This document shows positions 8,585-13,296 of a stretch of DNA of 13,296 nucleotides, piece by piece. The stretch is from positions 1-13,296 of the forward strand of contig CATPBF010000012.1 of NCBI GenBank assembly GCA_955652585.1. Reading direction: 5' to 3'. A program made the translations under genes and the position numbers. The notes below the pieces were generated by a model. It made no database searches, was not told where the DNA came from, and saw nothing but the letters and a program-made list of their open reading frames with translations. Within the stretch, counting starts at the first letter, position 1. Every line of letters begins with the position of its first letter. This stretch comes from Candidatus Dormiibacterota bacterium. GTDB taxonomy: Bacteria > Chloroflexota > Dormibacteria > Dormibacterales > Dormibacteraceae.

Positions 8585-8967
8585 TGGGGGTCGAGGGCAA
8601 GACCTACCCGCCGGTGACTTCGGTGATCGAGCCAGACCGAGTCGCGGCGTTCGCGCGCGCAATCGGCGCCGACCCGGCGGACGGAGTGCCTCCGACCTAC
8701 GCGGCTGTTTACGCGCTCGGGGCGACCGCTCCCCAGCTCTTCGGAGATCGGGAGGCGGCTGTCGACTTCGCAAAGCTGCTGCATGCCGACCAGGAGTTCG
8801 AATGGGACCGGCACCCCAAGCCTGGAGAGACCGTGAGCTCCCAAGGCCGCGTCGTTTCGGACATCAGCCGCAGGGGCATGCGCTTCCTGACATTCGAGTC
8901 CCACACGACCGGCGAGGGCGGTGCGGGCGTCTGCCGCTCCCGCATGCTGTTCGTGATCCGATCATGA
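8584..8967 (+). CDS. MaoC-like dehydratase, N-terminal (non-catalytic) type subunit
   Basis: A 127-residue single hotdog domain related to the N-terminal half of MaoC/FAS1-type (R)-hydratases. It starts VEGKTYPPVTSVIEPDRVAAFARAIG, followed by the PPTYAAVYAL segment and a C-terminal RVVSDISRRGMRFLTFES strand region. It lacks the catalytic Asp-His motif, as expected for the structural partner. Such subunits pair with a catalytic subunit, as in mycobacterial HadA/HadB and ChsH1/ChsH2. The start is chosen at GTG 8584 because it overlaps the tgpA stop (TAGTG) and gives the usual domain length. An in-frame GTG at 8518 would add 22 residues inside tgpA and has a purine run directly against it. It overlaps the next gene by ATGA. 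Confidence 0.85.
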   Translation: MGVEGKTYPPVTSVIEPDRVAAFARAIGADPADGVPPTYAAVYALGATAPQLFGDREAAVDFAKLLHADQEFEWDRHPKPGETVSSQGRVVSDISRRGMRFLTFESHTTGEGGAGVCRSRMLFVIRS

Positions 8968-9320
8968 AGCGCGCCGAGCGAGCGGTCACGTTTACCACGG
9001 AGCTGATTGCCGCCTATGCCGAGGCATCAGGCGACCACAACCCGATCCACCTCGATGGCGAGTTCGCGCGGTCGGTTGGGTTGCCCGGGGTCATCGCGCA
9101 CGGCATGCTCCAGATGGGGATCCTGGCCACCATCGCCTCGGAGGCTGCGGGCGGCGCCGGTCGGCTCCGGCGGCTCTACTGCCGGTTCGCGGGGATGGTC
9201 GAACCTGGCGATACCGTCACGTTCGCAGCCGAGGAAGCCGGGCCGGGCAAGCTGGCGCTGACTGCGGTCAACCAGCGTGGCGAGCCGGTCCTGACCAAGG
9301 CTTCAGCCGAGTACCTTTAG
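8964..9320 (+). CDS. MaoC-like (R)-specific hydratase, catalytic subunit
   Basis: A 118-residue hotdog protein with the hydratase-2 motif SGDHNPIHLD, where Asp24 and His29 are the catalytic pair, and the following GLPGVIAHGM segment. It should reversibly hydrate a trans-2-enoyl-CoA (or ACP) to the (3R)-hydroxyacyl form. It overlaps the upstream non-catalytic hotdog gene by 4 bp (ATGA), so the two very probably form a heterodimer. Whether the substrate is carried on CoA or ACP, and its chain type, cannot be told from sequence. The frame is open far upstream because of high GC, but only the part from 8964 matches the family. Confidence 0.92.
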   Translation: MKRAERAVTFTTELIAAYAEASGDHNPIHLDGEFARSVGLPGVIAHGMLQMGILATIASEAAGGAGRLRRLYCRFAGMVEPGDTVTFAAEEAGPGKLALTAVNQRGEPVLTKASAEYL

Positions 9321-9322
9321 TC

Positions 9323-9341
9323 GCGCGCACGCGCGGCGCGC
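9323..9341 (+). repeat. GC-only inverted repeat between maoC-like and SDR genes
   Basis: GCGCGC at 9323-9328 can pair with GCGCGC at 9336-9341 across a 7-nt loop. It sits two bases after the hydratase stop and is not followed by a T-run, so it is not a standard terminator. It might act as a processing or pausing hairpin, or be a chance product of GC-rich sequence. Confidence 0.3.
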
Positions 9342-9353
9342 CACCAATCAACC

Positions 9354-9359
9354 AGGGGG
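9354..9359 (+). promoter_or_regulatory. Ribosome-binding site of the SDR gene
   Basis: AGGGGG lies 6 nt before the ATG at 9366. It is the clearest Shine-Dalgarno-like site between 4084 and 11005, where most other starts overlap the preceding stop. It fixes the SDR start and suggests independent loading of ribosomes after the 45-bp gap. Confidence 0.7.
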
Positions 9360-9365
9360 TAGTCG

Positions 9366-10205
9366 ATGTTTGATCTCTCAGGCAGGGTCGCTGTCATCAC
9401 CGGCGCATCGCGCGGCCTCGGCCGTGAGGATGCGCTGACCCTCGCGCGCGCAGGCGCCGACGTGGTCATCACCGATGTTCTGGTCGAGGACGATCCCGAC
9501 CTCCAGAAGACTGCCGACGCGACCGGCAGCGTGCTCGCGCAGGTGGCTGTGTCTCAAGGCTGGGTGCACTCGAACGCGACCGCTGAGGAGATCCGCAAGA
9601 TGGGTCGCCGCTCCTTGGCGATCAAGATGGACGTGACCAACCGCGACCAGATCCGGGAGGTCATGAAGCAGGTCAGGAACGAGTTCGGAAAGATCGACAT
9701 CCTGATCAACAATGCCGCGACCCTCGATCATACGGCCCAGATCCCAAACCAGTCGTACGAGCTTTGGGATCGCGACGTAAAGGTGAATCTCACCGGCGCG
9801 TTCAACTGCACGAAGGAAGCGTGGCCGTACCTCGTGGAGAACAAATGGGGCCGTATTGTCTTCATGTCCTCGGTTGCCGGCACACTCGGCGGGTTCGGCC
9901 AGGCCAGCTACTCCGCGACCAAGGCGGGTCTGATCGGCCTCGCCAAGACGGCGGCGCTCGAAGGCGGACGGCACAACATCACCTCCAACGCGATCGCGCC
10001 GGGCATCATCGAGAGCGAGGCCGGCAAGGCCGCCGCGCAGACGAACCCGATGTACGAGCGGTTCAAGGCGAGGACCGTGTTCAAGCGATTCGGCCAGCCC
10101 GAGGACATCGCCAACACGATCGCTTTCCTGTGCTCGAACGAGGCCGGCTACATCACCGGCGCGGTGATCGAGGTCGCCGGCGGCATCCCTCTTTTCACCG
10201 CCTGA
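9366..10205 (+). CDS. SDR-family NAD-type oxidoreductase (3-hydroxyacyl dehydrogenase-like)
   Basis: A 279-residue classical short-chain dehydrogenase. The cofactor loop is TGASRGLG (12-19), NNA is at 115-117, the catalytic serine is in FMSSVAG (Ser169), and Tyr182/Lys186 form YSATK. Asp37 at the end of the second strand (VVITD) favours NAD over NADP, which points to oxidation. Compared with FabG it carries about 25 extra residues between that strand and AEEIRKMGRR, in the place where mycofactocin-dependent SDRs also carry an insertion. Next to a MaoC pair and an enoyl-CoA hydratase it probably oxidises a (3R)-hydroxyacyl or related alcohol. The stop overlaps the next start (TGATG). Confidence 0.93.
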   Translation: MFDLSGRVAVITGASRGLGREDALTLARAGADVVITDVLVEDDPDLQKTADATGSVLAQVAVSQGWVHSNATAEEIRKMGRRSLAIKMDVTNRDQIREVMKQVRNEFGKIDILINNAATLDHTAQIPNQSYELWDRDVKVNLTGAFNCTKEAWPYLVENKWGRIVFMSSVAGTLGGFGQASYSATKAGLIGLAKTAALEGGRHNITSNAIAPGIIESEAGKAAAQTNPMYERFKARTVFKRFGQPEDIANTIAFLCSNEAGYITGAVIEVAGGIPLFTA

Positions 10206-11005
10206 TGGGCGAGTGCGTCGACGTCAAACGAGACGGCGCGATCGCCCGCGTGGTCATGCATCGCAAGGGCCTCAACGCCATCGCCGCCGATCTCATGGAG
10301 GAATTGGGTGCGGCATTCACCGAGCTCGGTGACGATCCCGATGTGCGCGCGGTCGTGCTCGCCTCGGAGTACGAGAAGTACTTCAGCGTCGGCGCCGACC
10401 TGACCGTGCTGGGAACCATCGATAGGAGCGCGCCCGACGCTGCCGACCAGATCGCAGCCTTCATGAAGCGGATGCACGAGCAGTACAACGCCATCGAGAG
10501 GTGCCCGAAGCCGGTCATCGCCGCCATCAACGGCCACGCGCAGGGAGGAGGCAGCGAGCTTGCGTTGTGCTGCGACTTCAGGATCATGGTCGAGGACGGG
10601 CGCTCGAAGATCGGGCAAACGGAGTCCTCCCTCGGGATCATTCCGGGCGCGGGCGGGACCCAGCGCCTGCCCCGCTTGATCGGCAAGTCACGCGCGCTCC
10701 GATACATCATCGACTCGACGCGGCTGTCGGCCAGGGAGGCGGAGGCGGTCGGCTGGGTCGACCAGGCGGTGGCGCCGGACGAGTTTGCGGCCGCGGTGGA
10801 TCAGCGCGCCGCCAAGCTGGCCAAAGCGGCAACCTTCGCCATTGCGATGATCAAGGACGCCGTGCGCCGCGGCTACGACCTGCCGCTGGATGAGGCGCTT
10901 GAGATCGAGGCGCGCAACTTTGCGCGCGCCGCCCTCAGCGACGACGCCGCGATCGGGATCATGTCGTTCCTGTCCAAGCAGGAGCCGGAATACACGGGGA
11001 GGTAG
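10205..11005 (+). CDS. Enoyl-CoA hydratase/isomerase (crotonase family)
   Basis: A 266-residue crotonase-family enzyme. The oxyanion-hole segments are SVGADL (61-66) and GHAQGGGSELALCCD (110-124). Both catalytic glutamates of true hydratases are present, Glu118 and Glu140 (GQTESSLG), followed by IPGAGGTQRLPRLIG (146-160). This predicts hydration of trans-2-enoyl-CoA to the (3S)-hydroxy product. The operon therefore encodes both an (R)- and an (S)-type hydratase, which may act on different substrates. The start ATG 10205 shares a base with the SDR stop (TGATG); the frame is open further upstream, but only this start gives the family N-terminus. The gene ends 2 bp before the candidate ECF42 promoter. 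Confidence 0.95.
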   Translation: MGECVDVKRDGAIARVVMHRKGLNAIAADLMEELGAAFTELGDDPDVRAVVLASEYEKYFSVGADLTVLGTIDRSAPDAADQIAAFMKRMHEQYNAIERCPKPVIAAINGHAQGGGSELALCCDFRIMVEDGRSKIGQTESSLGIIPGAGGTQRLPRLIGKSRALRYIIDSTRLSAREAEAVGWVDQAVAPDEFAAAVDQRAAKLAKAATFAIAMIKDAVRRGYDLPLDEALEIEARNFARAALSDDAAIGIMSFLSKQEPEYTGR

Positions 11006-11007
11006 CC

Positions 11008-11034
11008 TGTCGATTTTGGAGCGATCTGTTCGTC
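11008..11034 (+). promoter_or_regulatory. Candidate ECF42-type promoter (TGTCGA-N17-CGTC)
   Basis: TGTCGA at 11008-11013 and CGTC at 11031-11034 are 17 bp apart. From memory, work on ECF42 sigma factors in Streptomyces reported TGTCGA in the -35 region and CG(A/T)C in the -10 region of DGPF-gene promoters; both boxes match here. The site lies directly ahead of a DGPF gene and an ECF42-type sigma gene, so the operon is probably driven by its own sigma factor. Transcription should begin near 11041. Confidence 0.75.
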
Positions 11035-11040
11035 GTCCAG

Positions 11041-11067
11041 ATGAAGCGGCAACCAGGACCGCCCTGA
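11041..11067 (+). CDS. Mini-ORF 1 in the DGPF-sigma leader (8 codons)
   Basis: ATG at 11041 opens an 8-codon frame, MKRQPGPP, ending in TGA. The ATG falls at about the start point expected from the ECF42-type promoter, so the RNA could be leaderless for this frame. It ends in Pro-Pro before the stop, a context that slows ribosomes. Too short to confirm by sequence alone. Confidence 0.25.
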   Translation: MKRQPGPP

Positions 11068-11087
11068 TGGGGAGAGGTTTGGAATGA
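11067..11087 (+). CDS. Mini-ORF 2 in the DGPF-sigma leader (6 codons)
   Basis: ATG at 11067 shares its first base with the TGA of mini-ORF 1 and reads MGRGLE to a TGA at 11085-11087. That stop overlaps the DGPF start codon (ATGA). It runs across the DGPF ribosome-binding site GGAGAGG (11071-11077). It may be a coupling or control frame, or a chance frame. Confidence 0.2.
   Translation: MGRGLE
11071..11077 (+). promoter_or_regulatory. Ribosome-binding site of the DGPF gene
   Basis: GGAGAGG ends 6 nt before the ATG at 11084. Its good strength and spacing support this start. Confidence 0.7.
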
Positions 11088-11485
11088 AGTACGTCCTTAT
11101 GTTCGTGGGTAGCACTGAAGACCAGGACTCGTTCGACAGGCTGCCCCCGGAGCAACGTGCCGCCGCCTACGAGCGGGCAGGTACGTGGTTCGAGGAGCAG
11201 AGCAGGGCCGGCCGGCTCGTCGGCGGCGAGGAGCTCCAGGGTCCAGGCAGCTCGACGACAGTGCGCATCAAGAACGGGAAGGCCATCGTCACCGACGGGC
11301 CTTACATCGAGGCGAAGGAGATCATCGGAGGTTTCGCGATCGTCGAGGTCAAGGATCTCGACGAGGCGCTCGCCATGGCCAAGGCATGGCCGGCCGGGGC
11401 GGTCGAGGTGCGGCCCGTGGTCGACCACTCGGCCGACATCGAGCAGTCTCAAGCAAGGCTCGCGGACTCCGCCAAGAACGGCTGA
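11084..11485 (+). CDS. DGPF/YCII-related domain protein
   Basis: A 133-residue protein of the DGPF (YCII-related, PhnB-like) family: MKYVLMFVGS at the N-terminus, LVGGEELQGP at 45-54, the signature TDGPYIEAKEIIGGF at 70-84 (Tyr in place of Phe), and VEVRPV at 108-112. The last 20 residues are a polar tail. These small ferredoxin-fold proteins are encoded beside ECF42 sigma factors in many phyla and are known targets of them; their biochemical function is unknown. The gene has its own good ribosome-binding site and lies behind a promoter matching the ECF42 consensus. The sigma gene's coding sequence begins at about its stop codon, in the +1 frame. Confidence 0.93.
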   Translation: MKYVLMFVGSTEDQDSFDRLPPEQRAAAYERAGTWFEEQSRAGRLVGGEELQGPGSSTTVRIKNGKAIVTDGPYIEAKEIIGGFAIVEVKDLDEALAMAKAWPAGAVEVRPVVDHSADIEQSQARLADSAKNG

Positions 11486-11489
11486 ACAG

Positions 11490-12695
11490 ACGCGTAACGC
11501 CACCGACACGGCAGTCGCCGCCGTCTTCCGCGAGGAGGCCGGTCGGCTGACTGCCGCGCTGGTCCGCACGCTCGGCGACTTCGACCTCGCGGAGGAAGTG
11601 GTCCAGGACAGCCTGGTGGCAGCGCTCGAGACATGGCCGGAACAAGGAATTCCCGACAAGCCCGGTGCGTGGTTGATGACCACAGCACGGCGACGTGCCA
11701 TCGACATCCTGCGACGAGACCAGAGGTATCGCGAAAAGCTCGTGTTGCTCGAGCGGTCCGACTTGCGGCCTGAGCCGGCAGAGGCCGACGACCGCCTCCG
11801 GCTGATCTTCACGTGCTGCCACCCAGCGCTGTCGCAAGAGGCGCAGGTGGCCCTGACGCTGCGCGCAGTGGTCGGATTCACGACGACCGAGATCTCGAGC
11901 GCATTTCTGCTGGCGGAAGCCACGGTCGCACAGCGCATCGTGCGCGCGAAAAGAAAGATCGTGGACGCGCACATCCCCTACCGGATGCCGGAGGGAGCAG
12001 AGCTGGCGGGTCGCCTGGATGGAGTGCTCTCGGTCCTCTACTTGATGTTCAACGAGGGCTACTTGAGCCGCGGGACGCAGGTCGCGATGCGCCGCGACCT
12101 GGCCGACGACGCCCTGTGGCTCGCGAGTTTGGTCGCGAGGCTCATGCCAGACCAGCCCGAGCTGCTAGGCCTGCTCGCGCTCATGAAGTTGAACCTGGCG
12201 CGGTCGGCGGCCCGCTTCGACGGCGTCGGTGAGCTGGTTCTCCTACCCGACCAGGATCGCGCGCTGTGGGACCAGGCGGCCATCGCGCAAGGCATCGAGC
12301 TGCTCGAACGTGCGGGGGCGATGAAGGCCACGGGGCCGTATCAGGTCCAGGCGGCGATCGCGGCGCTGCATTCGGAAGCGCGGTCTTGGGCGGAGACGGA
12401 TTGGCACCAGATCGTCGTGCTCTACGACGCGCTGGTGCGCATGGCCGACAGCCCGGTGGTCCGACTGAACCGTGGGGTCGCGATGAGCCATTTCGCGGGA
12501 CCGGAGGCGGCGTTGGGCGAGGTCAACGACCTGGCCATCGCGTTGAGCGGCTACCACCTGTTCCACTCCATCCGCGCCGAGCTGCTGGAACAGCTGGGCG
12601 AACGCGTCCAGGCTCGGGAGGAGCTCCACCGCGCCCTCGACCTGTGCTCGAACCCTGCCGAGCGGTCCCTCCTGGAGCGCAGGCTGAAGGACTAG
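11490..12695 (+). CDS. ECF42-type sigma factor with long C-terminal extension (start uncertain)
   Basis: About 400 residues; I number from the ACG at 11490. Region 2 spans about 8-80 (FDLAEEVVQDSLVAALETW, then PGAWLMTTARRRAIDILRR). Region 4 covers about 105-160 and includes LIFTCCHPAL and TTTEISSAFLLAEATVAQRI. A long C-terminal part follows, with VLYLMFNEGY, GPYQVQAAIAALHSEA and a helical, TPR-like end. This architecture and the DGPF neighbour define ECF42, in which the extension is needed for activity and no anti-sigma factor is used. No in-frame ATG, GTG or TTG exists between 11160 and 11597. GTG 11157 would add about 110 arginine/serine-rich residues read out of frame through the DGPF gene, and GTG 11598 falls inside region 2. 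ACG 11490, one base from ATG, gives the expected N-terminus. A sequence error, a non-standard start or a frameshift from the DGPF gene are all possible. Confidence 0.85.
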   Translation, partial: TRNATDTAVAAVFREEAGRLTAALVRTLGDFDLAEEVVQDSLVAALETWPEQGIPDKPGAWLMTTARRRAIDILRRDQRYREKLVLLERSDLRPEPAEADDRLRLIFTCCHPALSQEAQVALTLRAVVGFTTTEISSAFLLAEATVAQRIVRAKRKIVDAHIPYRMPEGAELAGRLDGVLSVLYLMFNEGYLSRGTQVAMRRDLADDALWLASLVARLMPDQPELLGLLALMKLNLARSAARFDGVGELVLLPDQDRALWDQAAIAQGIELLERAGAMKATGPYQVQAAIAALHSEARSWAETDWHQIVVLYDALVRMADSPVVRLNRGVAMSHFAGPEAALGEVNDLAIALSGYHLFHSIRAELLEQLGERVQAREELHRALDLCSNPAERSLLERRLKD

Positions 12696-12726
12696 CCGCC
12701 GGGCGCGCGCAGGGCGCACTTTCAAT

Positions 12727-13296
12727 TTATTCTCCCGTCATGCCCAGCTGGGCGGTCCGGCGCCGGACGAACTCGAGCACCTCGTCGACCCGCTTGGGGT
12801 CGCTGCCGAGGCAGCGGATGACGAGCTCTTTGGTCTCGAAGTTGGGATACGAGCCGACGGAGACCTCGGGAAACTTCTCCTCGATCTCTCTCATCAACGG
12901 GTAGAAGCGCGCTTCGACCGCAAACATGAATCGCAGTTCGCGGACGGTCGCGGCCGAACCCTCAGCAAGGAATTGCGGCTCGAGCTCTTCGGTGAATATG
13001 CTCTTCAGCTCCAGGGGCACCCCGGGCAGCACGAAGATGTGCTTGCCCTCCACCTCATAGACGACCCCGGGCGCCATGCCGCGCTTGTTCTTGAACACGT
13101 GCAGCGGTCGGTCGGGGATGCGCGCCATGCGTAGGTTGCCCTCGGTGACGTCGGGTGACTCGAGCAATCCCGCTTCGTGCATCCTGCGTACGCGCCGCTC
13201 GATGCGGGCGAGGGTCTCGTCCCAGGTCACGAGCTCGCGGCTGAGCGCATCGGCCACGGAGGCAAACGTGCGGTCGTCCGGTGTCGGCCCCAGACC
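12727..13296 (-). CDS. CinA-type (COG1058) nucleotide pyrophosphatase-like protein, 5' end missing
   Basis: The frame runs to the right window edge, so the N-terminus lies outside. The visible 189 residues begin with GLGPTPDDRTF, the MoaB/CinA-fold (MoCF) signature, so the apparent GTG start at 13257 is internal. KNKRGMAPGVVYEVEGKHIF and VLPGVPLELKSIF are typical of the CinA N-terminal domain. The C-terminal part has VSVGSYPNFETKELV and ends at MTGE with no PncC-type nicotinamide-nucleotide amidase domain. Single-domain members resemble the CinA-like half of eukaryotic FAD synthase; COG1058 proteins can hydrolyse ADP-ribose- or FAD-type pyrophosphates. The substrate here is not known. It converges on the sigma gene with a 31-bp gap and no clear terminator. 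Confidence 0.92.
   Translation of the reverse strand, partial: GLGPTPDDRTFASVADALSRELVTWDETLARIERRVRRMHEAGLLESPDVTEGNLRMARIPDRPLHVFKNKRGMAPGVVYEVEGKHIFVLPGVPLELKSIFTEELEPQFLAEGSAATVRELRFMFAVEARFYPLMREIEEKFPEVSVGSYPNFETKELVIRCLGSDPKRVDEVLEFVRRRTAQLGMTGE

Noticed and set aside
8337..9320. Single long plus-strand frame that includes the catalytic MaoC gene
   Set aside because: Only the part from 8964 matches a family; upstream it runs out of frame through tgpA and the first hotdog gene.
11157..11489. GTG 11157 as start of the ECF42 sigma factor
   Set aside because: It would add about 110 Arg/Ser-rich residues read through the DGPF gene in another frame, unlike any sigma factor.
10688..11974. 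Minus-strand open frame of 428 codons across three plus-strand genes
   Set aside because: Spans parts of three well-supported genes and has no family resemblance.
12696..12726. GC-rich stretch followed by an AT-rich run between the convergent sigma and CinA-type genes
   Set aside because: The GC part is a direct repeat of GGGCGC rather than a stable inverted repeat, so no terminator is called.

Overview
The window looks like a chromosomal segment of a GC-rich, non-model bacterium. The gene mix suggests an uncultured soil lineage of the Chloroflexota/Dormibacterota/Actinomycetota neighbourhood: a PPi-type phosphofructokinase, a MoxR/DUF58/TgpA cluster, split MaoC hydratases, and an ECF sigma factor paired with a membrane protein. 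This placement is inference; there is no rRNA or other phylogenetic marker here. Genes are tightly packed and no stretch over 300 bases lacks a gene. I see no tRNA, rRNA, CRISPR array, insertion sequence or convincing intrinsic terminator.

Layout. (1) 1-777: the 3' part of a phosphofructokinase whose nucleotide-site residues are those of the pyrophosphate-dependent type. (2) 822-1748: a membrane-anchored alpha/beta hydrolase. (3) 1790-3060: an ECF sigma factor overlapping by 4 bp with a single-pass membrane protein that is probably its regulator. (4) 3057-3947, minus strand: a lipoprotein with a C-terminal Hint (hedgehog/intein-type) domain. It converges on the membrane protein so tightly that one palindromic CTAG supplies both stop codons. 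(5) 4084-8584: MoxR ATPase, DUF58 protein and TgpA-type membrane transglutaminase. (6) 8584-11005: two MaoC-type hotdog subunits, an NAD-type SDR and an enoyl-CoA hydratase. They are joined to each other and to tgpA by overlapping stop/start codons, except for a 45-bp gap before the SDR, so 4084-11005 could be one seven-gene transcript. (7) 11008-12695: a DGPF/YCII protein followed by an ECF42-type sigma factor with a long C-terminal extension. A sequence matching the reported ECF42 promoter lies just upstream. (8) 12727-13296, minus strand: a CinA-type (COG1058) domain protein cut by the right edge.

How they may work together. Regions 3 and 7 are two separate ECF circuits. In the first, a membrane protein with an outer domain probably senses something outside the cell. 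In the second there is no anti-sigma factor; control probably goes through the sigma factor's own C-terminal extension, and the promoter implies that it drives its own DGPF-sigma operon. The MoxR/DUF58/TgpA set acts at the envelope, and the downstream set can hydrate and oxidise acyl-CoA-type substrates. The places most worth a second look are the ECF42 operon leader (two chained mini-ORFs), the missing standard start codon of the ECF42 gene, and the Hint lipoprotein beside the sigma/membrane-protein pair.
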